Of a DNA stretch of 64,000 nt, positions 33,368 through 43,782 are shown piece by piece. The notes beneath the pieces are model-generated. The model was not told the origin of the DNA. It saw only the letters and a program-made list of their open reading frames with translations, and ran no database searches. The DNA is from Calvatia gigantea (Eukaryota; Basidiomycota; Agaricomycetes; Agaricales; Lycoperdaceae). The position numbers were made by a program, and so were the translations under genes. The stretch lies in contig JACAAK010000003.1 in the NCBI GenBank assembly GCA_025093985.1, positions 3,100,001-3,164,000 on the forward strand. The letters are read 5' to 3'. Each line of letters opens with the position of its first letter. Within the stretch, counting starts at the first letter, position 1.

Positions 33368-34744
33368 TCAATCAGCGATTTTTATCAACAGCTTGCCCAC
33401 CGTCTTTCCTCCCATCAAGTCCCTCTGCGCTTGTTGCACACCCTCTGTCGTGAAGGGGTACTCCTTGAAAACGTTGATTTTCAACGTCCCGTCTCCTACT
33501 AGCCTGAAAACCTCCCGGCCATAATGATACGCCTCTTCAGCAGTATAAACATAGTTAGACATCCTGAATAATGAATCCTGGTGACTAAACGGTATGGTTG
33601 AAGAAAACGAGAGTACTGACGTCGGGCGTAATAGTTTAATATTTTTCTCCACAAGCCTTAACAACGAAACAGGTTCCACTGCACCCGAGGCATTTCCAAC
33701 AGAAACGATCGTTCCCTTGCGTTTAATCATCTTGAAGTTATTGTCAAATCTGGAGAAGACATTCCTCCAGTCAGATCATCACGAAATTATTGTGGAGCAC
33801 ATACGTTGTCCTTCCAACGCCATCGAAAATAGCATCAACACCCTCGCCGTTCGTCAACTCAAGTACTCGCTGTACGGTGTCTTCCTTGGTGTAGAGGATG
33901 ACGTGAGTTGCGCCATGAGCTTTAGCAAATTCAGCCTTCTCAGGTGTTGAAGTTGTTCCAATTACGGTGGCCCCGATATGTCGACCTAATTGAGCGAACA
34001 ACAGACCGAGACCTCCAGCCACGGTGTGTACGAGGATAGTGTCGCCCTTCTGGACCTTGTATGCCTCCTCAAAGAAGCTTACGACTGTTATTCCTTGCAA
34101 CAAGGAAGCTGCGGCTGTGCGAGTCGAGATGCCTTCAGGAATAGGATATACGACCTTCCATGGAACAGAAATATAAGTTGCGTGGGTACCGTTGAAATCC
34201 TAGACTGATTATCAGAATAAGCGAGTGAATTCTCAGGTCAACGTACCGCGGCCACTCTCCGGCCAATAGTGAAGTTGTTCTTCTTGTACGTCCCGTTATT
34301 CAGGACGGCTGGATCGGTGGGTAAGGCTACAATGGTACCAGTAGTCTCTTTGCCAATGACGGCAGGGAATTCCTTCAACGGGTACAAGCCGGATCTGATA
34401 TGGCCGGAATTAACGACCATAGTCAGGCAAAGCGATATAAACCGAGCTTCTGCGTACCGGAAATAAGTATCGATGAAATTGACGCCGCCGTATTCTACCT
34501 AGAGTAACAAGCATAAATATGAGGGGCATCAGCCTCGAAGTTGAGTGTGTCCGGCTCGCATCTTATCACAAACCCTGATAACGATATCACCGGCATTGAC
34601 TTTTGGGAACGGACGCGTTGCTTTCTCCATTACCTCAATGCCTCCTGTCTGGGCGCATCGTCAGTCGTGCCAGCAAGTGCTCCAAAGAGCGGTTGACAGT
34701 ACGTGCTGAATGCTGACGGCTTCGACAATGTCTGGGAATGCCAT
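33368..34744 (-). CDS. NADPH:quinone oxidoreductase (ZTA1/zeta-crystallin type)
   Basis: This is a medium-chain dehydrogenase/reductase without zinc ligands, reducing quinones with NADPH. It begins MAFPDIVEAVSIQH (ATG at 34744). An intron then leads to TGGIEVMEKATRPFP, followed by AGDIVIRVEYGGVNFIDTYF, the quinone-reductase substrate motif region. Next are FPAVIGKETTGTIVALP, QGITVVSFFEEAYKVQKGD and the Rossmann nucleotide site VHTVAGGLGLLFAQLGRHIG, then GVDAIFDGVGRTT. The last exons read GTIVSVGNASGAVEPVSLL and end QQAQRDLMGGKTVGKLLIK. The length (about 330 residues) fits the family. The enzyme is probably cytosolic, since no targeting peptide is seen. Confidence 0.9.
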
Positions 34745-35370
34745 GGTAGAAATTGTGGATGTCCTTCTGGGGCGAAAATGAGAAACCAGTTAGAAGACTC
34801 TGGCGGAGGGTCGGACAAGTGAAAGCCGGCTTAGCATACCTGTGGCTGATCACTCCTATTTATTCTGTCGTGATTGTTGTTTTAAGGTACCTAATCAGCC
34901 CCTAAACACCCAACCGGCCAAATGATGGTGTGGGATGCTTCTCGGTAGCCTTCCCGTCGTTGGTGGGAATCCCATCTCCCTGGGACGTTGAAGCATCTGG
35001 TGAGTATCAGCTGACGGTCAGCTGGGCAGGCTAACCCAGTCAACAAAAAAGTGATATAGAATCACAGACTAGTACATGACAAGACAGGAGGCCGGCTAGC
35101 CATTAATTGGTATTGGATATAGTAATGAAGCAATCCGAATGATGTATCAGGCTAAAGCTAAGAAAAGGTTACTCTAAAACAAACATTATTTTTTGACAAT
35201 GACAGACGACATGGACAGATGGGAGTCAGGACAACATATTGGAGTTGAAGGATGATGTAGTTATGGACGTGAACTACATATACTTGAGAACGAACCAGGA
35301 CACTTAACTGGATCGCGTGCGCAACTTCTCGAACGAGTGCCAATCATTGATATAATTGGTCCGTGGTCGT
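34745..35370. other. Intergenic region, no gene seen
   Basis: This 0.6-kb stretch lies between the oxidoreductase promoter and the 3' end of the phosphatase gene. It is AT-rich, with only short frames lacking splice support. I see no repeat, tRNA or other signal. Confidence 0.5.
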
Positions 35371-36651
35371 TTAGAAAGCGTTCATCAAAAGCTCATAGAC
35401 TAGCAAGGTTTGCTCTGGTCTTTCCACCATCCGGGGCCGCTGTTCCCTGAGAGTGTCAATTTCCTCTACAACAAGATCTCCCGCCAATGCTTCAGGCAAA
35501 GGTCCGAGAGGAGAGGGAGGGATGACAGAAGCAGGCGTTGGGTTCGCGGCTGTTTGCAAGAATCCATTATGTCGCAAGAGCGAGGATAACGCGATGAAGG
35601 AACCTGTTCGCCCAATGCCTGCAGAGCACCCCACTGCAATCGGGGGATCAGGGTCATATCGCTTTTGATTTGCTAGTGGGGACGCTGCTGGAGGATAGGT
35701 AAATAGTGAAATGTCCCTATTCACTTGGTCCGCAAGTTTCAAAAATGCGAGGAGACTTGCGCGATCGCCATCTTCTGGAACACCATGATCTGGCCACGCG
35801 GTGTATAGCAGGTGTTGGAAGACGACCCGGTTATCACTTTGCTCCTCAGCCGCAAGGCCTTCACCTCCGTGATTACTCGACTGCCGAGGATCTTCGACGG
35901 GCGAGATCAACACAGTGCTTTGTATGCACTGAGCATCCTCATGATCCCGGGATTGCAGGAGCGTGACCTTGAGAGCCGGGGTCGACAGCCCAGATTCAGG
36001 GGGTTCGATGATGAGCGATTTACCGACTTCGCTGGGGAAATACGCATGAGCCTTTATCCGGTTCCTCTCCATATTCTTCGTTAACTGAACAACTGTTCGG
36101 ATGCGACTCGTCTGGTAAGGCGTTACAGCTGCCTCCACGCCTTCCTGCAAGTTGGATGGGGATAATAGATTTTTGGGAGGGTTCGAAACAGGTTGAAAAA
36201 GAAGGCAAAGAAATGTGTGTATCGTTGTGGGTAAAGGGGCCTGAGTAGCTATCCACCACTTGTGGCCCAGGCGTTCTAGCACCCAACTAGCATTTAAATA
36301 TCGTTCAACGCTCCCAGTTCTAGCGACCACACGAGTGCGGTCATATGGTACGACATCAAGGTAGCGATTGTGATGAATGTTCTCTTCGCAGTTTGCGACG
36401 ACAACGGAATATTGGTGGTACTGACCTCGTAAGTAGGTCTTTGGAAAATAGCTTTTTGGCGATGACTCTGGATCGCTCTCAGGGGAAGCTGATGATTTTG
36501 GAGTTCGACGCCGGTGTTGCTCGACACTCATTGATCGTAGCCTTACGCGCTGCGATTCGCGTTCTGCGAGCGTTTGGAGGGCTAGATTAATATGAGGCTC
36601 AGTATATGCTTTGCTGAGCCATACTGGGAGCTTGTCATAACGAGGGCGCAT
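35371..36651 (-). CDS. Protein tyrosine phosphatase
   Basis: This intronless gene encodes 426 residues from the first ATG in frame (MRPRYDKLPVWLSKAY). The frame extends further upstream but without an ATG. It is a classical PTP that dephosphorylates Tyr residues. Visible motifs are the substrate-recognition loop NIHHNRYLDVVPYDRTRV, KWWIATQAPLP, QLTKNMERNRIKAHAYFP, the WPD loop YTAWPDHGVPED, and the phosphate-binding loop GCSAGIGRTGSFIALSSLL with the catalytic Cys and Arg. A Q-loop-like LREQRPRMVERPEQ follows. In most PTPs the residue before the catalytic Cys is His; here it is Gly. A Pro/Ser-rich insert follows the catalytic loop. The NR2C2AP-like gene diverges 135 bp away. Confidence 0.9.
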   Translation of the reverse strand: MRPRYDKLPVWLSKAYTEPHINLALQTLAERESQRVRLRSMSVEQHRRRTPKSSASPESDPESSPKSYFPKTYLRGQYHQYSVVVANCEENIHHNRYLDVVPYDRTRVVARTGSVERYLNASWVLERLGHKWWIATQAPLPTTIHTFLCLLFQPVSNPPKNLLSPSNLQEGVEAAVTPYQTSRIRTVVQLTKNMERNRIKAHAYFPSEVGKSLIIEPPESGLSTPALKVTLLQSRDHEDAQCIQSTVLISPVEDPRQSSNHGGEGLAAEEQSDNRVVFQHLLYTAWPDHGVPEDGDRASLLAFLKLADQVNRDISLFTYPPAASPLANQKRYDPDPPIAVGCSAGIGRTGSFIALSSLLRHNGFLQTAANPTPASVIPPSPLGPLPEALAGDLVVEEIDTLREQRPRMVERPEQTLLVYELLMNAF

Positions 36652-36785
36652 AGATGAGGGAACAGGAGCCTGGACAACCTCGGGCAGATTATTTGGCGAT
36701 GAGGATGGACAGATGTTACGTGTAAGTGGGGAAGGCGTGATCAAATGTTTTCTCACGGCTTGGACCTGAACTTCCCCTCTTCTTC

Positions 36786-37374
36786 ATGGCAAGCAACGTT
36801 GTATCTTTGGTTGACAGCGGCACTGTGGTCAAGTTGGTGTTATGTTGCATCCAAAAGGCACACTCACAGCTAATATATCAATCCTTTCCCAGAGTCAGTT
36901 CAACGCTGGATAAATCAGTGGGCAAGAAGAATTTGACCGATGGCAATACAGAGACTTGCTGGACGTCGCAACAGGTCGTTGCTCCTTTCGAATAGCTTGA
37001 AGTTGGTTTGCTCACTTGATTTGCTCACTTGATAATATTAGGGTTTACCGCAGTTTATACAGTTGAATTTCGAGAATTTTGTGATACCCGAACGTGTATC
37101 CTGGGTATTTCAGGGGGGATTCGTGGGGACCTGCTGTTCGGTCCAAATCCCCTTCTCAGACGGATCAACGAAAGAGTGGCGACTCTTGACGAAAATATAT
37201 CCGGAAGATGTCAACCGACGCCAGGCCTTCGACCTTCAGCCAGTCAATCCGGATGATATAACCGGAGGGGTGAAGACAATTCGGTTCGCCTTCGAGGAGT
37301 CTTCCGATTTCTTTGGGCGGGTCACCGTGTATGATCTGAAGCTGGAGGGCTCGATTGTTTCGGGGATGAACTGA
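36786..37374 (+). CDS. NR2C2AP/TRA16-like galactose-binding-fold protein
   Basis: Three exons, 36786-36832, 36893-36974 and 37042-37374 (462 nt), encode 153 residues, and all phases close. It resembles the small discoidin-like (F5/8 type C-like) proteins known as nuclear receptor 2C2-associated protein. Characteristic blocks are KNLTDGNTETCWTSQQ, then GLPQFIQLNFENFVIPE, VFQGGFVGTCCSVQIP and IRFAFEESSDFFGRVTVYDL. The function in fungi is unknown; the fold suggests carbohydrate or protein binding. The second intron contains a direct 13-bp tandem duplication (TTTGCTCACTTGA twice, 37008-37033). The gene is divergent from the tyrosine phosphatase gene. Confidence 0.85.
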
Positions 37375-37448
37375 CATAAAGCAAATTATTGATTAAAGCG
37401 ATACCCAACGTAAATACGCAGTCCAGGAGAATCCATCAGCAAATCCCA

Positions 37449-39008
37449 CTATGACAGGGTAGGATGGACGACTGACTTGCGCCTTTCGCGCCGCTTCACC
37501 TTCTCCTTCGCTCGCCGCTCCGCCACGGCAATCCGCTTAAGTCTATCATTAAGATCAAGGAATTTGCCGCCCACGTCCCGAATCTCGATCATCGGTCTAC
37601 CTGATTTCTCAAGTGTCTGGAGTTTCTCTGGGGTTTTAATGTACTTGGTGTTAGGGAATCGGGGCATGAGGCGTGGGTGAGTCGACTTCTGATCCTCTTC
37701 AAACTTGACAAGTTTCTGCGCCAGGTTCTTCGCATGTTCGAGCGAAGCTGGGACAATAGGTTCCTTGGGAGATTTTAGCCAAATAACTTGGAGCAAGAAC
37801 ATTTAAATACCCGGCCATCTTCGGGAACGGACTCCCAGTAATGCCGCTGGTACCTTTGCCGTTGAGCGTCGCGTTTTTCATCTTGCTCAAGACTGTCGGC
37901 TTCCGCGACGTCCCACCGAGACCCGTCCTTGAGAGCTTGCTCTGCTTTTTGAGATTTTACACCCAAAAGTTTCTCCATACCCTTCTGGAAACCGTGTTGG
38001 ATTTGCTTGTTCTGTGCAGAAATGTTAGCGTTTGCATATGCATACGGCGATGCGTATTGAATTCAGATGGGGTTGAAATAGATTTAACCATATTCCGGGT
38101 GATGTAAGACACCACAGAGGGTCTTATAATTCGCGAATGATGATCAAGTATCATCACGACCAGAAAAGTGGTCGACAAATGCTCACCTCCTATAAACACA
38201 GCGATTGGTTGGGAATGGTCAGTGTAATTCGGTCCATGAAAGATTACCAGGATTTTACCTAACAGAAAGAAAGAAATTAGTTACTACTTCGGGTGAAGGG
38301 GACGCTCAAAAAATCAGAAGAAGTAATGTAACCAGTGTTTGCGTCTTAAAGACTAATCGAATAATTGTTTTCGACTCATCAAGCCATAGAAGATACCATC
38401 GTGGAGGACTTACCTTATACCAAGCATGTTCCAAGCCCTTGAGTCGTAGTATGGCATCGACGCGCTTGAGGCTCAGATAATATCGCTGGGACAGCACACG
38501 AATATTATTCTTCTTGGGATCAGGCCATGAACTCATTATAAATTTGTTGTCGCACAACATCTGATAGTGGTGGCGGAGGTTTGAAGGTGGGATTCATTGG
38601 GAATGGCTGAAAACACCAATCAGGGATTGCAACGAGCAACATAGAAGCGGCGACACGCACCACATCACCACCTAGCCAATTGTTAGGTTTTGCAAACTTG
38701 TATTTGCCACCAATTGTCGATAGGAATTCATTGTAGGATTTTGGTTGCCAAACACGAGACTCTGGTCCGTCCTGAGCTTCAGCCTCTTCCAGAACCTCCA
38801 TAGGTTCTTCAATACCCTCCGCCATAGGATCGGGGCTCGTAACCTCGAGTTCAGCTTCCTCTTCGGGAGTGGGTGGTTCCGGAGCAGCAGTTGACCACCG
38901 CGCAGAGGTTGTAGAGATGTTACGACGCGCGCAAATTGGTAGAGGGGTGCGTAAACATGGATGCGCGATAAACGAGGACCTGGAAACCCGTCGGAGCAAA
39001 GGGCGCAT
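37449..39008 (-). CDS. Mitochondrial small ribosomal subunit protein mS45 (Bot1/MRPS35-like)
   Basis: This is a mitoribosome small-subunit protein of the fungal Bot1/Mrps35 family. The start at 39008 gives a basic, Ser/Arg-rich presequence (RPLLRRVSRSSFIAH, then ARRNISTTSARW), typical of matrix import. A Glu/Pro-rich segment follows, then the family blocks NEFLSTIGGKYKFAKPNNWL, PFPMNPTFKPPPPLSD, RVLSQRYYLSLKRVDAILRL and KGLEHAWYK. Later come WDVAEADSLEQDEKRDA and a basic tail with KYIKTPEKLQTLEKSGRPMI and RRERRKSVVHPTLS, ending TAG 37449-37451. Several short introns are present. Confidence 0.85.
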
Positions 39009-39204
39009 TTGGCGAAGCTTGGTGGGCCAGCGAAAAAGTTGACAACGAAAGATTCAAATGGTCGTGACCACGTGACTCCTTGCCTCTGGGTCAGGAATTA
39101 CAAACATTTATTTTTTGCGGTGGCTGTCCTAAGTTCTCAAGGAAATACACACTGTCAGACATAATCAAGCCACTGATGCTTATCCACCACTTTAACATCC
39201 TCAG

Positions 39205-40639
39205 AGGCTTGCGTCGCTTCAGCCAACAAAATTGTTGACATGGCCTCGGGATGTCCCAGTTGCAGATAGTCATGACTTTCTGCTATATTCAATTCTCCTG
39301 GACCCACATCTTGTCTCATACCCACCGTCTGGGCAATACCAAAGGGGCTTTTGGAAGTGGGCTATTGAGAATATGGAACGCGAGCTCTTAGGGTCACAGC
39401 CAGAGGCATGCGCTTCCTTGAGCATACACGCCAGCATGACAGTAAATTCTTGAAACCCAGAACAGCGAATTCGAGATTGATGAAAGAATCTACGAACATT
39501 ACCTGGGACTATTGCCCCCCTCTGGACCGTACGTGTCCTACCAACACACACTCCCTATCTTGAATTTTACTCGTTTAGGATGATTGACTCTTCGGACCCG
39601 GGGAACAGGAGCCACATCTGCGGTCGCGGGTTGACCCTCAATCAAGATCCGCCCTCCGAGTCCTATGTTACACACTATTGGCCGTTAGCCCCCAAACATC
39701 CCCCGGCAGGCGTAGTGGACTTGAGTCGATATCAGACAGTTACCCTGTTCGAGTCCAGACGGCTGGTTGAAAGCGGTACTACCGGTTTGCGAACATGGCG
39801 AGCTAGTTTTGTTCTCGCTCGATACTTAATAAGACACCTAGGTGCGCACCTTTTCATCATGTACACCTGGCTAAATTGACGTCGCCTAGATATAGTGAAG
39901 TCTAGACGCGTGCTCGAGCTAGGATGTGGAATCGGCTTTTTAGGTATCGTCATTGCAGCGTTGCAGATTCAATATTTCGGTTCAGCAACTGGCAAGGAAG
40001 ATAAATTCGGATCCTTGTACTTGACCGATAGCAACGACGCTGTGCTTTCTCGCCGTCGAGATAATTTCGGCCTCCTGTGCAGTAGGTATCATCGTCTGTA
40101 ACTGACAATCGTTCTGATCTCAGTTGGAAGACCTGTCCTCACGCCATCCGGATTTCCATATACACAGCCTTGACTGGTTCGCCTCGATCGATGATGACCA
40201 ACAGGACGCGCTTAATTCCCTTATTAACAATGACATTCGGCCTGATGTCCTAGTGGGAGCTGATATCGTATGTTGTTCCGCCAGACTATTCAAAACTTAT
40301 CCCCAGTTTTCCTGATCAGGTATTTGATCCATCATTAATTCCTGCCCTCATCGGAGTCCTTAAACTCGCGCTTTCGAGAGCGGACGGAGGTCGTCCCGAT
40401 AGTGAGAAGTTTGCTCTGATATCCTTGACCCATCGAAACGGGGCCACAATAGAAGCTTTTTTGACCCGGATCCGAGGTGAATTGATAGGGCTTCTCTAAT
40501 TAAGTGGACTGAACAAAATACAGAAGCATCCCTTCTGGTCACGGAGGTCTCTGCTAATCCTGAAGAAACTGCTTTTCTGGAATCGGTTGATTCAGAACCA
40601 GATGAAAGGAATACGAAAGTATTAAGGGTCTCGGCGTAG
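39205..40639 (+). CDS. EFM3/FAM86-like protein-lysine methyltransferase
   Basis: This is a seven-beta-strand S-adenosylmethionine methyltransferase of the FAM86/EFM3 family, which methylates a Lys of elongation factor 2 in other eukaryotes. The N-terminal part reads LLTWPRDVPVADSHDFLLYS, then YPPSGQYQRGFWKWAIENME and EIDERIYEHYLGLLPPSG, a helical region typical of the family. Next are ESGTTGLRTWRASFVLARYL and SAM motif I, VLELGCGIGFLGIVIAA. Then come LYLTDSNDAVL, FHIHSLDWF and VLVGADI, joined across an intron to VFDPSLIPALIGVL. The C-terminus is ERNTKVLRVSA (TAG 40637-40639). The exon at 39205 follows a TCCTCAG acceptor. The first exon with the initiator Met is not resolved. The probable substrate, EF2, is encoded in this same window at 43783-46779. 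Confidence 0.82.
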
Positions 40640-40761
40640 GAATCACTCATCGGATATATATAAAGGAGCGCCATCCTTTAGTTGGATCAACCACCTGTAT
40701 GTCTTTAATGACTGGAGTTGTACCGGCTTGTTGGACCTGCGAAGCTTAGGCTACGTGTTCC

Positions 40762-42031
40762 CTATCCTCTCTCACCAGTCACACCCCTCAGCACGATTAT
40801 CTCACTTGATAAAGGAGCGCTTGTGTCTGGTTGACGGAGGTTCATAAAATTACAAAGCATATTTCGGAACTGCGAGACACCATCGTGAAGCCACGAAACA
40901 GTTTCCCTCGGAGGCTCTACACGCCGCTTGTATCTAAAATCACTCACAGGTTGGACCAAAGGGGCTGGGTGCTTGGCACGCATTGGATCAAAATCAGCAC
41001 AAGATTTTTGGAGAAGTTTCTGGGTGAGGAACTCACCTATAACCAATTGCCGTCGCCAAGCATCCTCTGTTTTATGTACCAGTCCTAGCATTTATTTTCC
41101 TGAGAGCACTCACTGCCCACTTTCGCCTTCTCAAGGCTTTGTCGCTCGGCTCATCCTCACTACCCTCCAACACACCGATCACCCTGACGCGTCTTTCCGG
41201 CTGTGGGGAATCATCCACCTCTCCCTCTTCTCCCCGTTCCTCATCGATCACTTCCTCTTCCCTCAAGTCGATTTGTCCATCAAATACATCTTCCGGTTTG
41301 GCAATGCTCCTCCCACTGAAAGCGCTACTCAAGAAACTGATAGGACTGCTGATTGCCGTAGTAATCAACTCGGACGCATCGTCAATGATAGTCCGTGGCT
41401 TTCTCATGGGTTGAGAAATCAAGAAATACGTCTTGTTACGCCAAGAACCAGTTGAGGTTGGGCTTGTGAGATCTGGGGTTGAAGCCTCGGGGCTGGTTCC
41501 CTGTAGCTGGGAGGGAGATAATGAGGAAGGATGTGTAGGGTCGTGACTGAAATGGACTGTAATCTCGCCAGTTTGAGTGTCGTAATGGAATTTAGGAAGG
41601 GGATGGGAATACGCATTCGGATATGGGTAGGAGACGGGGCGGCGATGGCGAAGGACTATGCGGTCATCTACATCCTTGAGTATAAGATCAGGTGCTCTGC
41701 GGAGATTCATATTCAACCACATGCCTTCGACGTCGATGGCATGCCCTGACGACCTTGAACAGAGAGCGCCAGAGGTATCAATAAAGAAGACCTGGTTGTT
41801 TGCATTTGGGTCCCTGAAACCTAGTTCTCTGGATCAGTTTCAGTTATTACGAGGTATTGAAGGCGACGGACTCTCAACCAAAGAGGACTCCTTCTCTGGC
41901 CACAGCAAGACTTCCGTGCCATCCTCAACTTCGTCGCCCCCCACATCCAACAAACGATTAGCGGCAACAGAACGAATGACAAAATATCCAGGTGGGAACC
42001 CACAAGTATGTCCATCCATTGTGGTGCGCAT
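40762..42031 (-). CDS. Conserved fungal protein with beta-trefoil-like N-terminus
   Basis: The start is the ATG before RTTMDGHTCG; the frame is open further upstream but has no ATG. The N-terminal part (GFPPGYFVIRSVAANRLLDV, then VLLWPEKESSLVE, NQVFFIDTSGALCSRSSGHA) has repeats resembling ricin-B or beta-trefoil lectin folds. It continues with DDRIVLRHRRPVSYPYP and a Pro/Ser-rich stretch. Then comes ISQPMRKPRTIIDDASELIT and an acidic region (REEEVIDEERGEEGEVDD). The last exons are Arg-rich (YKRRVEPPRETVSWLHDG) and end LRGVTGERG at 40762. Exon borders in the last third are uncertain. It resembles a basidiomycete family I have seen only as hypothetical; no function can be assigned. Confidence 0.6.
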
Positions 42032-42516
42032 GAAGGAAACTGGCTCAAGATGGTTAGGGGGGCTGAGCGCTGAGAGTGTCTGACCGAGTTCGGTAGTCAC
42101 AGCCTCCGGCGCTAGTTACCGTGTATGATAGACAAGGAAAAAGGACAGAAGAGTAACATTATGCAAATATTTCAACGAATTTTACACAAGAAGATGACGT
42201 TATGAGTTATTACCTCGGTCAAATGCACCCCAGAACATGGCTACACGACGGCGAAAAAAGACATCTCCGATTAAACAAACCAATGGCACCAACAGGTGAA
42301 AGCACAAAAAGAGCGGGAGAGGAAATCGGCGGGGTTGTGCCGCAACATGATAACGCAATCTTCCAGATAATCATGGTAGGAAGAATAGGGAGGAAAGGAC
42401 AGGATTCGATATCGACTTGCGATCGCAGGAGAACGACGGAAAGAATGTGTGGTGATGTTTGGATATTTTTACAAAGTGATGCCAATGTCAAGTTGGCGGG
42501 GAAGATACCTGCAGTC
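42032..42516. other. Intergenic region, no gene seen
   Basis: This is promoter of the preceding minus-strand gene and 3' UTR of the RRM-like gene. Long open frames on both strands between 42200 and 42600 lack domain content and appear to be chance. Confidence 0.45.
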
Positions 42517-43450
42517 TCACTCAGCGACGACAAGTCCTCCCATAGCACGCTGAACATCTCGCATAGCGTGGTCGACGGCTCCACTTGAGCTATTGCTTCC
42601 ATTCCCATTCACTCTGGATCCATGACCAGGATACCTGACACCAAGAGCATGACCAAGCATTCGTTTACCAGGATCGCCGATCCGCGGGCCCCCACCGGAC
42701 TCAGAGGTCGACGCCTGCAAACTTGTCGTTAGGATCGCAGGGTCCGACGGCATGCTTGATCCAGCTACGGCCTCACCCAAAGAAGAGCTAATCAAACTAT
42801 TCAACGTTGGGTGTGAAGGCAAAGATGGTAGGGTCGGTGATGGCTCTCGTTCGCGTCCATTAGGATGTTCTGGAATGGAAATATGTTGATTAATATTACT
42901 GCCCACGTTCAGGCCACGGTAGTTAGAACTGGCTGAGCCAGACACGGTCCGGGTGTTCGGGAAGACGGAAATAGACGCAGATCGGGCATTGTGAGAACGT
43001 GAAGCGCTGGGATTATGCTGTCCTCTCGAGTTCACGTTCTGAATTATAACCTGTGCGTCAGGACCGTCATAAGGGCGAATGGTGGCAGCTTGGCCATTTG
43101 ACGAAGAAAGGAGATGATGGGGAAAGGCAAGTGTATGGAGATAGGCGCGTTTAGCTAAGAGGCCGAACAGCAGTCAGTAAATGTGTCAAATTGGTGTCAG
43201 GGTTGGAGAAATGAATTCTGTTGACCCTCAGATGTATCCATGAGGAAACAGTGTGCTCACCGACAGTAGGATCCTGGAAGACGATGAGAAGACTGGTGTC
43301 ATCCTTCCATTTAATTTTGAAGCCCCCATTCTGATTCTCAAACTCTCCGAAGGCGGTTTGGATGTCCTTCGTCTTGAGCTCTTTAGAAAATCCGGTCAAA
43401 TAAAGAATGCGGGTGACAGATGCAGAGAGACCAGAGAGGTTAGCGGCCAT
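42517..43450 (-). CDS. RRM-like protein (R3HCC1-type C-terminal RRM)
   Basis: The start ATG is at 43450 and the TGA at 42517-42519; at least two introns separate the exons. The N-terminus holds a compact RNA-recognition-like domain: TRILYLTGFSKELKTKDIQ, AFGEFENQNGGFKIKWKDD and LLIVFQDPTV, which resembles the RRM of R3HCC1-type proteins. After it, AKRAYLHTLAF continues the domain. The remaining two thirds are low complexity, rich in Ser, Asn, Gly and Pro (PSPTLPSLPSHP, VNGNGSNSSSGA), presumably disordered. It probably binds RNA in the nucleus or cytoplasm. The length and lack of a second domain leave the specific role open. Confidence 0.7.
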
Positions 43451-43782
43451 GGTGAAAGGTTAAGTGGTGTGTCGGGGATGGGGGAAGGGCGCGGGCGCAA
43501 TAGTATATCTGTTACTGGGGAGACTGGAGGTACGATATGAAGCGAAGGGAAGTAAAAAAAAGTATACGGAAAAGCAGGTGGGACAGCAATGGTGGAAGAC
43601 AAAGATGAAACCTTTTCAATGTTCTCCGCCCAGCTCATCATTGCTGCTGTCACTGTCACATTCCCACGCTAAAAGCCCTCTCATGTCAAGTAAGGAATCC
43701 TAAATTTGCTACTACAACACATGCCTTGGAATCTACATCATACAATCTACTGTTCTCAATAATCCAGAGGAACTGCATGTCA

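Noticed and set aside
37008..37033. 13-bp direct tandem duplication
   Set aside because: It is short, within an intron, and has no evident effect; noted in the gene entry only.
42202..42608. Overlapping open frames of about 130 codons on both strands
   Set aside because: Both-strand openness with no domain suggests chance; the region is the 3' flank of the RRM-like gene.
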